Part shown: one piece after another, positions 44,889-56,819 of the stretch | Position numbering within the stretch: position 1 is the first letter of the stretch | Layout of the letters: the number at the start of each line of letters is the position of its first letter | From: Bryum argenteum | Lineage: Eukaryota > Streptophyta > Bryopsida > Bryales > Bryaceae | Assembly (NCBI GenBank): GCA_037043015.1 | Contig: CM073326.1 | Coordinates: 2,666,001-2,730,000 of the forward strand | DNA: 64,000 nt | Direction of reading: 5' to 3' | Program-made: the position numbers and the translations under genes | The notes under the pieces: generated by a model | Seen by the model: the letters and a program-made list of their open reading frames with translations, nothing else | Database searches by the model: none | Told to the model about the DNA's origin: nothing

Positions 44889-46250
44889 TGCTGCTGCTGC
44901 ATGGCCTGGGTTCTAAGAGCCCTGGTTGGCACCAACAGGCAGGCAGGGAGAGGAGAAGGCAAAGGATCTCATTCCGGTCGGTCAGGAGAAAAACAGATAC
45001 ATATACTTTCCTGTCGGCTTGGGCATGTACGCTAGGCGTGGCCTTACCTGTGAAAGCCCAGCCCAGATGATTGGCAGGCATCATAATATTGCTCTCAGTT
45101 GTCACGGAGGAAAGGTCTGGGAATTCTCTCCAATTCATTCAACATCCCGTTTAGAAATCATTATTTTCTCGTGCGCCATTGGGGTGTGTTGATGTCCGGT
45201 CTCCAAAGTATCCAAAACCTCCTCCCTCCCCGCATGATGAAGTAGCCCTTCCCTCCCTCTCCCTCTCTACCTTGCTCCTTATGTCTTCTTGTCCATTTCC
45301 TCTTCTCTTCCATTCAATTCATGTGTACTTCATCCCTCCCCTCTCTAATTCGTCGCATTCAACCTATGCACCGAGGTCGTGTAAATTACCCTCAGACTCT
45401 TTGAGGTTTTCGGCTCCTTGGCTGCAGATATTACCATTTTCGTTTCGACCTATTCTCAAGGATGGGCTCGAGATCCGCTTCAATCGGGTTGGAATGGGAC
45501 TCGGCTCCAATCCCGGCTAGCTTTCGGAGGTAGGAGACTTGAGAGAGAAACTGAAGAGTTATCTGCTCTTCCCTACCGTTAGTAGAAGAAAAGGATCCAC
45601 TGGGACTGGGTCACAGTCCTCGTCATGTGATTTTGTTGCATCTTGATGCATCATTAATGCACTGAATTGCATGTCACCCATCCGTCCCTTCCCTCCCTCC
45701 CTCCCTCTTGTTATAGTTCCCGTTCCCCTTTCTTTCTTTTGAGCGTTTTTCAAAGCGTGACTGAGTAGGGTGTACTGTACATTCCCTTTGAGTGCTCAGT
45801 CGAGTGGAATTTATTTCCTCGATCACTTGGCTTGCTGCGACCTTCGTTTCGGATATGATTGCCTTCACTGGCGATGTTGTCTGTTTTGAGTGCTCGCTTC
45901 AATCACTTCCAGCTTCAGTGGGCACAGCTGACACTGTCAAATCCGGTCTTTTCTTTCTATAGCTCTCAAGAGCTGTCATTGAATGTTGCCTGCCAAGGCT
46001 GTCCCATGAATGTTCACTTATTTCTCGTACTGCATTTTCCCGGAGGTGTTCGTTTGCATCCTGTTTGATTGTGTAATGCTCCTCCTTTGCATGGATTTGT
46101 TTTTTGCACGACGAAGCCAAGGTAATAGCAGTTATGGCAACTGTGCATGTAAATGGTGACCTATGTTACGAGCCTAAAGTCAAAATTTCAACATTTTGGC
46201 TGTAGTAAACATCATATGCAAATTTCGTTGCTTTTTAGGTACTTTTTTCT
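44889..46250 (+). other. Probable 3' UTR and spacer of the RRM gene
   Basis: Contains a (CCCT)n tract near 45.69-45.71 kb and no convincing ORF. The transcript end was not located. Confidence 0.35.
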
Positions 46251-46559
46251 CACTTGCATTGAATTGAAGGTGAACATGTGAGAATTGGATGCTAGGTCAG
46301 GAGTAAATAATTGTTGTGATAAGTTTTACACAAGAAATAACCTTAAAAGGACAATAACAATGTACAAATAAGGACAATAGTATCATCATACTTTTGCCCC
46401 ATCGAGAGGTAGCAAAAGTAAAGATGGTTCTTTGTTTAAACCTATTCATCTTTGTGCATTCATTGCGGATGATGTGTGGAATAGGGCAAGCCCCAAGAAA
46501 TGCCATAAAATTGCAAGAATAGATGTGAAAGAGATGTCCATTGAAAGTGATTTTATGTA

Positions 46560-46626
46560 TGAACTTGTTTCCATGTGGAAATCCGCAATATGCACTTGTT
46601 CCCTTATGGTAATCTGCAATACACAC
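46560..46626. repeat. Two-unit 31-bp tandem repeat
   Basis: CTTGTTTCCATGTGGAAATC followed by a diverged second copy. The surrounding 46.25-46.9 kb is AT-rich without recognisable genes. Confidence 0.5.
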
Positions 46627-46910
46627 TTCTCAATATATTTTGGGCATTGGATTTTGACCAAAAAATACAACTTTATACTGAGACAAAAATGGGGACTCTT
46701 TGGAAAAAAAGTTACAAAATAGAACCTTCTACCATTCATCTATTTACCTTACTTGTATTGGAGATGTTGAAAATCATCAAGGAGGTTTTGTATGAGTGCA
46801 GGTACACAAGAATTCAATACTATGCCAAAATAGTAGAATGTAAAATAATTATTGAGGTAGATTCAAAGTAAAGGGTCGCACAGAGTGGCCTTTCATTTTG
46901 ACTTGCACTA

Positions 46911-47422
46911 CACTAAATAGGCAGATTAATGTTAAATGGAGATTAGTGTTAGATTCAATAGTTATTGACAACACTAAACATCAGCTAAAATTACAATTAG
47001 TGTTGGATAATTAGGGTTTGAATCAGGGTTAGTAGTACCTCAACATCTTTGTATTTTTGAGTTTGATTCGACGGTACACTTGCTTCAGGCGAAGCGAGTT
47101 GAAGCCGGTTACATGCTTGCTCCTCATAAAGAATCGACAATTGATTCAAATTTGAGTTCCATTTCCATACTTTGTATTATCAAAATTTGAGCAATTACCT
47201 TTTATAAGGTTCTCAATTCTTCATTCTTCAATTTCTCATTCAAAGATTCACAAAATCAAAACATTATCTAATAGCAAATGCGCTCATGTAAAGATTCTAA
47301 GATAATAATTGGTACATTTAGTTTCAGAGTTGATATTTAGTGTTTTAACATTATGGAGACAATTGACATTTAGCATTTCCGTCAGCTATTACTGTTTCTT
47401 TTAGTCATCTACCTATTTAGTG
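46911..47422. mobile_element. CACTAAATAGG-terminal element, 512 bp
   Basis: Ends CACTAAATAGGCAGAT and (reverse complement) CACTAAATAGGTAGAT, 15 of 16 identical, bordered by TA on both sides. Subterminal regions hold repeated TTAGTGTT/AACACTAA blocks. The CACTA start and subterminal repeats suggest a CACTA MITE, but CACTA elements normally make 3-bp duplications and only TA is seen, so a Tc1/mariner-type element is possible. No coding region. Confidence 0.7.
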
Positions 47423-47665
47423 TACAACATATATAGAATCAAAATGAAAATTATCATAAGTGACACTCCTTGTGACTTGTGAATATATCATGGTGTTGGC
47501 AACCTCACAAGGGCTTTTAAAATGTTCAAGTTTAAGAATCATGACCATTTATAACTACCACATCCCATTTAACTCATACTTCATCAGATAAGTATAAACA
47601 CATGTACCGTTTTTGCCCACAAAAGGTGGAGTTTTGGCAAAGTACATCAAAGTTAACCCTCTTAC

Positions 47666-48069
47666 CGTTGTTACTAGTCTTGCAAGATTTTGGTGGTGGG
47701 CACTTTGTGTGGCTGCCAATACTTGATTGGTCCATATAGTGGCTCCAAAACTGCCCATGTAAAAAAATACCATGCTTAGTTAGAGGCTTATAAAAAATGA
47801 ACTACACATCCAAATGAAATTTGTAAATTAAACTGCATCATATAGGGAACTCACCAAACATTTGCTTTGTGTAATACATTTCTCGAACCTATACATAGAT
47901 TAGGCGTGGCAAGACTTCCAATTGACCCCAAAATGGTCGTTAAGGTAATAGAAAATAATAACAGATAAATTGGCGGAGACAGGGCCCACCTTATCTGGGC
48001 GCGCCAATAGGAGCCGTGATTGCGTTCTCTGAAGCTGCCCTGCATGACCTTCAAAGTGCCACCCGCCAT
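47666..48069 (-). CDS. Possible small gene divergent from the Tic62-like gene (partial)
   Basis: ATG at 48069 opens MAGGTLKVMQGSFRERNHGS to a donor GTGGGC (exon 47990-48069). The acceptor CATGGGCAG at 47751 continues in phase through FGATIWTNQVLAATQSAHHQ and NLARLVTT to donor GTAAGA (exon 47666-47750). Total 55 codons without a stop; the remaining exon(s) were not found and would lie beyond the 512-bp element at 46.9-47.4 kb. The start lies about 420 bp from the Tic62-like start on the other strand, so the two would share a bidirectional promoter. No family recognised. An upstream in-frame Met (48102) is an alternative start. Confidence 0.4.
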
Positions 48070-48309
48070 AGCTGCGTTTGCTCGGGCACGCGTAAGCTCC
48101 ACCTTGAGCTCACTCTCGCAGCTCCTTTAACACTCCAATCGAATAAATTCTCTCAAATTTTACTGCACTCACGCATTTGCCCTTCAAATCATCGCGCCCG
48201 GAGCTGATTCTTGAATGCCGCCAAAATATGCTACAGTCTGCTAAAAGTCGCACAAGAATGGCACGATCAGATCACAAAATCGTGTCGAACCTCTATTTTG
48301 CCGAAATGC

Positions 48310-48435
48310 CATAGTCTGGTGTGATTAGAATTGAAGCTTGGAGTGATCAGGATTGGAGCTTTGAGTCATTAGAATTGAAGCTTGGAGTGAGTAGAATTGG
48401 AGCTTGGAGTGATTGGATTGGAGCGGATTGGAGCC
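48310..48435 (+). repeat. ~27-bp minisatellite in the Tic62-like leader
   Basis: About four to five diverged units of ATTAGAATTGAAGCTTGGAG just upstream of the start codon at 48485, so probably in the 5' UTR or core promoter. Confidence 0.75.
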
Positions 48436-48484
48436 GGGGTTAGGAGGAGAAAGGATCGGAAATTTCGTTAGTCTCGAGCTGGCG

Positions 48485-51400
48485 ATGGCGACGTCTATGA
48501 TGCTTCTGCAGGCTACTCCTTCCAGAGCTCTGACAGAGCAGAAGAATCAGGTGTATACAATGCTGCAAGCGCCATCTATCGGCGGGGTGCGATGGAGAGG
48601 CAATGGCGTGTGCAGTAGGAAGAGAGCTGTGCAGATTGGATTTCGAGTGCAGAACGGTATGCGTTTGCTTTCTAGCTCTCTTATTGCCTTTTATTGAATT
48701 ACAGGATCTTGTGAGAACTCGAATGTCTCGTAACACTGAACGAGACCAGTTTGTATCTGTTTGCTGGTTGAGTTGAGAGGTGATAATTGACATGATATGC
48801 TTGCTTGAAATTCAAAATATTGTAAAGTCGAATATTTTGCCGTGTGGCAATTCAGCAGGCTATTTGTATTTATCAGTAAGCTTGATCTTTAGGGTAAGCC
48901 TTTGACTCAGCTGTAAAAGGTTCTACGTTATGAGGACGGTGTTGCTACCACTTGATTCTTTTCTTATACATTCCAACGATCGGCTTAAAAAGATTATAGA
49001 CGCACATACGAGAGGCTAATTCAAGTGCTACCTAGGCTCTTAATCTGCCGTAGAGGAAAACGATGAGTACATTGTTTGAAATGATATTCAAGAATTTTAT
49101 ATCTTCTTGTTCCATCATATACTACTAAGTTTGTCTAACCCTCAATACTTATTGATCAGTCAGGCAATCTTGTCTCCGTTCTCAACATTTTCATTTTATA
49201 TCGCATTGCTTATTACCGACTGCATGTTCTTGTTCAGGACTATTTACGCTTCCAGGTACTAAAAAGGTGAAGAAAGACGAATCTGAAGATCCACAGGATA
49301 CTGAAGCAGATGTGAAAATGGAAACGAGAAAGGTTCGCAAATTACCTGACATAATGAAGTTGGGGAAGGGAAAGAAAGACAACAATGTCGTGTTCGTGGC
49401 TGGCGCCACAGGCAAAGTTGGAAGTCGTGTTGTCAGGTGAATTTCTGTTTCAGCTTGCAGTTGGATAATTGACAAGGTAGAGAAGCAGTTGATGATGCGG
49501 GAGTACCCCTTTGATACATATCGTGGGTTGATCGTTGGCAGGGAACTTGTTGAATCAGGATTTCAAGTGCGAGCAGGTGTTAGAGATATCTCCAAAGGAC
49601 AAGCCCTTTTTGAGGTTTGCTCTTTCTGCCTCCGTTTTTATTGGAACTCTTAATTTTTATATAGAGTTTCGGTCAATGAAAGAGTAATGTACTTGCGATA
49701 AATTGACAACCCTGCCACTACATGGACGGGGAGTGGTGGATGTGAAAGAGAAATACATCTGCCTCTGGTTTTAGCCACCTTGTGGTCTTGATGTGTCAAT
49801 TATTTCTTTGGTATCCTGTATCGAGCAGATGTATTACTACACAAGTATATTACACAAGTGAAAAGTTCTTCCCACTAAACCATCATGTTGCATTGTGCAG
49901 ATGTTAGGTGAGACCAAATCTTCAGAAGAAGCGCCTAAATCATGGGTAACTTCCAGTTTCGCTGATTCTATTTACTTGTCGAAGACGGGTATTTGCCATG
50001 ACTGTGTGTATATTATTTTATATGTATAGGCTTGTGACCATCCTTCCGTTGGCATATGCAGCGAGACGTACTTGATCTGCACTCTCAGCTGTAAAGCTGA
50101 TGGTGTTTAAAACATGTTTGTGAGCAGGTTGCGAAGCTCTTTAAACCCAGGACTCCCTCGAAAAGCGAGCGTATAGAGTTGGTCGAGTGTGATCTTGAGA
50201 AGGACGAGGATATTGAGGATTCGCTGGGAAATGCTGGGGTAGTAGTCTGTGCCATTGGTGCAAGTGAGAAAGAAGTGCTGGATACTACGGGTCCCTACCG
50301 TATTGATTTTAAGGCTACTGTGAATCTTGTTGAAGCCGGTAAGTGACTTGAGTCGGGATACAGTTAATATAATTTTGGTTTTTCTTCCTTTCCGGAGTAA
50401 GAACAGGAGAATATAGCTCCACAAGGATAAACTTAGCCTTCAACTCTCGAACCAGACTGTTCTTTCTGATTAGTACAAGAAGTGGTCACGAAACTATCAG
50501 GTTGAATTACATGCTTTTATGACATGTTTTTCTGTAGTGCTTCTCCGTGTCCGATAACAGCGCAAGGCTAACTCACTATTATTTGCAGCCACAAGTGCGA
50601 AGGTCAATCACTTCATTCTGGTGACATCTCTTGGTACAACAAAATTCGGATGGCCCGCTTCTGTGCTGAAGTAAGTTCTTTACCTATCACCTCTCTCAAT
50701 TCAGAAAATCTTGTGCAGCATGTTCTTAGCGTCGAGGGTATGTCAATCGCACTTTGATTTCATGATACTGATATGAGCGTTATCGATCACTAAGATGTAT
50801 TTGGCGACATTTATGACAGTTAATGGCTAGCAGCATTTTCCATAATTTTGTTCCCACATTTGATTTGTACGTGCTTTGGCAGCTTGTTTTGGGGCGTTCT
50901 GATTTGGAAAGCTAAAGCTGAGAAGGCTCTTAAGGAGAGCGGTTTGCCTTACACTGTGAGTGCCGCACACCTGGTTTCTAGCTGTACTGTAATAGTGGTA
51001 ATCAAATTCCGCAACATTCAATTTCTTTTGATAATCTTTCTAATTTTAGATCTGCCTAGAGGAAGTTTAACCTGAAAATTATTTCACTTCTTACTTGGTT
51101 CTAGGTGGATAATCTAAAACATGAATATCAGCATGGATTTGACCGTAATGTTTGTTACCGGCTGTCTACACCGAAAGATTCACCATTCTTTCGTGCTTGC
51201 CACAGATAGTGAGGCCTGGAGGAATGGAGAAGCCGACGGATGCGTATAAAGAAACTCACAATTTGATCCTTGCCCCAAAGGACACTTATACTGGCGGTCA
51301 AGTTTCTTCTCTTCAGGTCAGCTCTTCTGCACCATTCACTTTTTCTTTGATAACGTTCTGTTCTGGTCAATTATGCATATATGCGAGGCAAATGCATTCG

Positions 51401-51988
51401 TTACTTCCAACGGATACGGATATATGGTGTATGTTGCAGTACCAGCTGTCCTAGTAGCAGTTGTGGGTTCAATCAGATCATATGGTTAAAAAAACCTTAT
51501 TAGGTGATGGATATGTTTTGAAGCTAGGCAATATGCATTGGTAGGAAACACTGCCCTAGAAAGTGAAGAAATACTGATAATTTTCTATAATTGATGTGAT
51601 AGTGATAATAGTTGTGCAGAGATTTGACAACAATGATCCATTTCCATATGTTGATGTTTGAGTGAACGAATCTCAAATTCTACCTAGGAACTTGTTAGAT
51701 ATCACTTGAACAGATAAATACCGAAATCTGCAGGCGCATTGAGATGTATGTATATGTGAGCAGGTGGCAGAGCTGATCGCTTCTTGTGCGAGCAACTTAG
51801 ACCTTGCCAAATTTAAGGTTTTGGAAGCTATCGCAGAGACCACTGCACCACTGCGACCAATTAAGGACCTTTTAGCTGAAGTACCTGCAGTGATTGGTGA
51901 CGATGTTGAAGAAACAAGGTCTAGTGAGCCTGCTCCGAGTCCCTTACGAAGAAATTTCAAGCTTTTTGGGCAAAAAGAGGTACTGTAG
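48485..51988 (+). CDS. TIC62: Tic62-like plastid NAD(P)-binding protein, 396 aa
   Basis: Nine exons join in frame: 48485-48656, 49238-49436, 49542-49614, 49901-49945, 50128-50338, 50589-50670, 50883-50955, 51206-51316 and 51764-51988, giving 396 residues. Exon 1 is a Ser/Thr/Arg-rich, acid-poor transit-peptide-like N terminus. The Rossmann nucleotide-binding loop GATGKVG is at residues 113-119, followed by RELVESGFQVRAGVRD, ELVECDLEKDEDI, TGPYRIDFKATVNLVEAATS, FILVTSLGTTKFGWPASVLN and IVRPGGMEKPTDAYKETHN, all hallmarks of Tic62. In flowering plants Tic62 tethers ferredoxin-NADP reductase at the inner envelope and thylakoid through C-terminal Pro/Ser repeats. These repeats are absent here: the frame ends shortly after NFKLFGQKEVL. 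That fits reports that the repeats are a later addition. The stop overlaps a weak donor GTACTG, and a short open block at 52.22-52.33 kb could be an alternative 3' exon, but its phase does not fit. Confidence 0.93.
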
Positions 51989-51999
51989 ACTCGTTGCTT

Positions 52000-52525
52000 A
52001 GTGATGGAGAGAAAGATTCAGAGAGTCAGATTCTTACAACTGGAAGGAGCTCTATTGTTGAATTATCAATTTTGTTTGTCTTGTAATGTTCTGGTAAATG
52101 AATTGTACGCTACGACTTATCTTCTGTGTTTTTATAAGGGTATAGGACTCTAAGGCTAAGGGCAAGATCAGTTATATCACATTTACTTATGTGTAGTTTT
52201 GATGATGCAATGCACAGGAATTCAGAAATTGAAAAAAATATTGGAACTTCTGAAGATGTCATAGAGAAACCATTGTATATCGCAAATGAATTAACAACTA
52301 CAGCAACCGAAATGGTGGACACCGCAGGTATAGTAGAATCTAATGTTCATTTTCTGCTTTGAACAAGAGCTTTCTCGTAGGTTAGAAGCATAGTTTGTAA
52401 TTAAAAGTGAGGGTAACATTAAATCCATTCTAGAAGTATTTATACCAATATAATTACATACGAACTTCACTGCTTACGGGAACAAAGAAAGTTGTAGAGG
52501 ATAGTGGAATGTTTTCTAAGTCATT
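52000..52525 (+). other. Probable 3' UTR of the Tic62-like gene
   Basis: No stable ORF apart from an open, exon-like block at 52217-52327 that ends at a GT. Reads as 3' UTR or an unused exon. Confidence 0.4.
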
Positions 52526-52528
52526 TCT

Positions 52529-53050
52529 TTAACCCCTAAAGTCGATGGATAAGGCATATCTCATCACTTGGAACTTCAATCCAATTATTTTATACATGCC
52601 ATTTCTATTGTCAAAGATAGACCTTTGTAGTTGAATTTCAACATACCTCCATATCAATTATCAAGCATTTCTTAAGGTTGTATAGGTCATATGAGGGTAA
52701 AAATTACATAGATATGTTCCTCACTCACCTCAGAACAAGAATATGAAGAGCCACATATCAAAAAAATTACCAAGATTGGTTTTTTGGCATTAAAGAATCG
52801 AGTTACCTTTTTTGCAACAAGAGAAAGAAATTTTTCCTTCAACTTTGAACATTATGATTTTTCAATTGGTAAGGAATTTGCATATGAGAATTGATATACA
52901 TTTACACGTACAAGTTATATACTAGATCCTACGGTGACATACGTGAGAGTATGTCAAATTCTGAAAAAAATTACAATGCATCAAGAGTTAGTTCTTGGAA
53001 CCTATCATTCTCTCTAGGAGTTTCGGGGCTCGTCGTCATCAGGGGCTAAA
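52529..53050. mobile_element. Longer TTAA-type MITE, ~520 bp, diverged ends
   Basis: Left TTAACCCCTAAAGTCGATGG; right, reverse complemented, TTTAGCCCCTGATGACGACG. Internal text is related to the 21.7-kb partial copy (CTTCAACTTTGAACATTATG). Pairing of the ends is plausible, not certain. Confidence 0.5.
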
Positions 53051-54290
53051 CCCTTATGTATCTTTACATCAAAAGATATAGTTAAAGTTGACCCTTATTT
53101 CCGTGTACATGTTCTAATAATTGGCTTATTTTGTCATGCTTGCAATCAACAATGCAGAACAAGAAAGAAGTTTGAGTAGCAATGAAATTTTTATGTTTTT
53201 GACTAGATAAACAATTTGGTTACAATTGCTCTTAGAAATGGAAGAGCTTTGTCATTTTCCCACTATCACAGCCTCTAACAGGCCGAGGATATTTCTCATC
53301 CATATCAAAACCTTCCCAAAAGAAATGGCTTGATGTAATTGACCAAGCTCATCAAAAATCTTCTATTAAAATTTGAACAATGGTGCAAATGTAGAAGTTC
53401 TCTTAGAGAAGGCCAAGCACACTACATCTGGCAACTTCAAGTGGCCATGGCAATAGAAAAGTACAATAAATAGTTTGACTTCAGAAGCTTGCACATTGAA
53501 CGAGAGTCAAACGAGAGTCAAATGGACAATGTTAACCTGAAGAATGAATCATCTTCAAAATATATCTCATATTGTACTTTTATGTACACATCTTGTATCT
53601 GGTAATAAACACAAAACACCACCCACACTAATAGACTTGTTTAAATTACAAGTCAAACAATGTACCCTAATAAATGCTGTAAGTACATTGAACTCCTCTT
53701 CCGACTAATAACGAACATCTAACAAATGCTACCGAATGTCGGTTGTTGATTCAGGTTTGACTACTAGCATTGGAACGAGCCAAATTCTACCATTAACCTG
53801 CCATGTTTCTTGCACAGAACCCTTATATTTCTAATTCGAATCCAGGATCTCTTGAGAATCCTCTTTACAACAGAAAGATCAGCTACAAACCCTAAACCCT
53901 CGAGAAACAAACACGGACCTGACTCCCATGATACTCATTCTCCTGCGCATGACACCATTAACAAAGTGCTCACAAGATTCGACTGTTCACAGCATTCCAG
54001 CATTCAAGAAACCCATTACCCAATATACACAACAAACGCAGAACATACTCAATCCTGCAGCGATCCCATGAAAACCTCGAATATATCCCGACAAGGAAGC
54101 TGAGGTACACATGAGAAAAGGAAAAGAAGAAACTGCTATCAATTCTGACCTACTGATTGCCGCTATTGATCGGGACCTTTTCTAACCTAACCGATCAAGA
54201 AATCAATCCACGAGAAGGTAGCAATCGATTCTAACATGAAGAAATCTACAGACCTAACAGATCAAAAAATCAAACAATGAGACGAGAATA
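53051..54290. other. No gene seen
   Basis: Only short frames. The minus strand could be transcribed from the TATA box at 54.52 kb. Confidence 0.4.
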
Positions 54291-54522
54291 TTGGGAGGAG
54301 GGAGCCCGCAGATGCATCAGAGCTCTTATGAAGAAGAGCTAGCAGAGCGGGCAAACGTCACTGTGCCCACGGTCGCCGCTATACTTCAAAGCAAACCCCT
54401 ATCAACCATGCACACCATTGAAGGTGGCGGCAAACGAGGGTCCATCATTGATAGCAGCAGCAACCCATTGAGCACTCAGATAAGATCAAGTAGTGTTTAC
54501 CTTCGCTCGATCGGCAAGAGAG

Positions 54523-54530
54523 TTTATATA
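54523..54530 (-). promoter_or_regulatory. TATA box on the minus strand
   Basis: TATATAAA on the minus strand, followed about 30 bp downstream by a pyrimidine/purine leader and a possible donor GCGAAG|GTAAAC. Downstream minus-strand frames are short (for example MMDPRLPPPSMVCMVDRGLL), so the transcript may be non-coding. Confidence 0.4.
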
Positions 54531-54720
54531 GGTTCCTGCCCGCGCGGTTCCGCTCGCCGTTTTATTCACGCTCACTTGCTGCAAGCGTTCGCGGAAAAGC
54601 AATCGTTCTGGAATTGAAGGCGAAATCGGCGCCTTTTTCAAATCGACGATGGCGAGGAAAAGCTGGAAGAGAGTGAAAGTATTATAAGTAGCGCTTCTCG
54701 ACGCCTTTGGAAATATACCT

Positions 54721-54793
54721 GGTCGCGTGGCCTAATGGATAAGGCGCTCGCCTCCGGAGCGGGAGATTGTGGGTTCGAGTCCCACCGTGATCG
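54721..54793 (+). tRNA. tRNA-Arg (anticodon CCG)
   Basis: 73 nt fold into a full cloverleaf. Acceptor GGTCGCG/CGTGATC pairs with two G-U pairs, D stem GCCT/AGGC, anticodon stem CTCGC/GCGGG with loop CTCCGGA (anticodon CCG at 54754-54756), and T arm GTGGG-TTCGAGT-CCCAC. There is no intron and no encoded CCA, as expected for a nuclear gene. A TTTTT Pol III terminator lies at 54811-54815. The internal A and B boxes (TGGCCTAATGG, GGTTCGAGTCC) are canonical. Confidence 0.97.
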
Positions 54794-54810
54794 TGGATTT
54801 GCCTTTGAAG

Positions 54811-54815
54811 TTTTT
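54811..54815 (+). terminator. Pol III T-run terminator of tRNA-Arg
   Basis: Five T residues 18 nt after the tRNA end. Confidence 0.8.
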
Positions 54816-54869
54816 GCTTACTTTTGCTCAGACTTTCCTCACACTATAGTTACTGTTGCAAACGTTAAT

Positions 54870-55090
54870 TAGGAACCAGAACACTAGATGTCACACGTCA
54901 CCAGTGTTACAACACTAATCGGCAAACCATAACATCAAATGTGAGAGCATGTGAGAGAATTTACCAGAAGAGGTGCAATTGGTGGTTTGAAGAAAACTTT
55001 TTTGCAAGTGAGAGAATTTACTGGAAGAGGTACAATTGGTGATTGAATAAAAGGCAAGGGACATTGATTGCAATTGCAACCCAAAGTGAA
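54870..55090 (+). repeat. Dispersed repeat, second copy
   Basis: Related to 19199-19390. Shared blocks in order: ACACTAGATGTCACACGTCA-type text, ACAACACTAAT, TTGCAAGTG and TTGATTGCAAT. It lies about 75 bp after the tRNA gene. Confidence 0.6.
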
Positions 55091-55379
55091 CACTCATTTT
55101 AAGCACTCTAGACATGAATACTACTCTTTACACATGAAGAATGGTCCATTCCTCTTGACCTTAAACAAAATTTTAATTCAAAAAAAATCCAGCAGTACAT
55201 TCTTTCGTAGAGACACTTTCCTATCTTAAGTAGCTTAGTCGTGCAAGCAAGTTACACTTAGCCACAAAGCCTTCTATCTATCAGTTACTGATCGTAAAGT
55301 GATGGGCACACAGTACTCAAAACCCAGAACAAAATTCTAACACGAACTGTAAACAAAACTGCTGCCATTTCACTGCGAA

Positions 55380-55830
55380 CCAAACAAAGCTTTGTTTCTT
55401 CCGATTCCAGAAGACTGAACATGTCTTTGCATGCCAGAAAGTGCTTTTTGTGCAGATGCATCCGCTTTTCAGACGTTCTGCGACAATTTGTACACTAAAC
55501 ACTTTTTTCATGTTCCCTTCAGAGTATGCATGTTTTGCAGAGGCATGAATTGGCCATGTATCGTTTCCAAAGCTTGGAATGCACTTCACTCCAGTTAGCG
55601 ATGGTGTATGCAAACTAAACAAAATTTTGTACCTTCCAATTCCAGAAGACGGAACATGTCTTTGCATGCCAGAAAGTGCTACTTGTGCAGATGGATCCGC
55701 TTTTCAGACGTTCTACGACAATTTGTACATTAAACACTTTTTGTTTTGTTTGCAGACGCATGATTTGTTCATCGTTTCCAGAGCTTACACTTTGCTTCAG
55801 TTAGCGGTGGTGTATGTTCCCTCTCAGATC
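55380..55830 (+). repeat. Tandem duplication, ~240-bp period, two units
   Basis: Both units carry TTCCAGAAGAC, ATGTCTTTGCATGCCAGAAA, CCGCTTTTCAGACGTTCT and CAATTTGTAC. The second half of each unit includes CATCGTTTCCAGAGCTT or a close match. Confidence 0.85.
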
Positions 55831-56180
55831 ATGCAGTGCCTGCATTTTTGCATAAAGTACTCTGATTCTTCCGATTTTCATACGGTTTATATTAGTCTGT
55901 TGTGATACTTTCTCAGAACTGGTCGTGGAAGTATTCTGAGATCATCGAGCGGCCATCCTCTACTTTGTAGTATCATCCGGTATGTCTTGTAGGTCGTCGA
56001 GACACTATATTCACGCCAACCCATAGAGGTCTGGTATTCTTCTTCTTCTATCATATGGTATTTCGTAAGTTCCCCAATCCAATGTGCAAGAGCTTTACAG
56101 TCATAATCTCCTCTTGTCGGGCAGTCATAATGTGATCAATTTAATGGGCAATGGTAGAAATTTTGGCGTAGTTCTTTAGG

Positions 56181-56451
56181 CGATTTGGCAGGATATCCCC
56201 CATGCTGGGACTTACCAGGCGTGGGGTCTTGGATGAATCTTGTCCGGGCCCGCAAGGGTGAGGGGTAAAAGCCCCCTATTTTTTTGTTGTTGATTGGAAA
56301 AATGAGACTCCTTGAACTAATGTGGGGTCTCTAATTCCAAATATAAACTCAGAAAAAATAAAATAGGGCCGCAGGCTCTTTTTTTTAAAAGTAGGGAAAG
56401 AAGGCTCGAGGCATGGTAAGGTCCCAGCTTGGGGGATGTGCTGTCCACGCC
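56181..56451. mobile_element. MULE-type MITE with 10-bp target duplication, 271 bp
   Basis: Perfect direct repeat GTTCTTTAGG at 56171-56180 and 56452-56461. The inverted ends share ATCCCCCATGCTGGGACTTA / ATCCCCCAAGCTGGGACCTT. A 9-10-bp duplication is typical of Mutator-like elements. No coding region. Confidence 0.8.
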
Positions 56452-56819
56452 GTTCTTTAGGAGGGGTAAAGGATACCCACTTGGGTATACTTGGTTTGAA
56501 GGAGCTTGCACTTTTGAGGTTTCCTCATGGGCAATCGAGAATGTCCTCGTGGGTATCCTTTACCCTATAAAAATTGATATCTAGGATATATGTGGTGATA
56601 CTCTTGTGACATCCATGTGATACTTAGATCTTCTTTTAAGATTTTGAACTTGTAAAAAAAATTTGAGAACTTTTCAAACTCAATTCGGCAATTTGAATTT
56701 TGTGTAGCTCATCTATAACTAAATGTTGGCTCTTCCTCTATATTCACCTTGCCAACTTTAATAATCACGGGTTGTTGGCATTCAATCCCCTCACACCTCT
56801 AAAATGAAACCTTGTGGAA

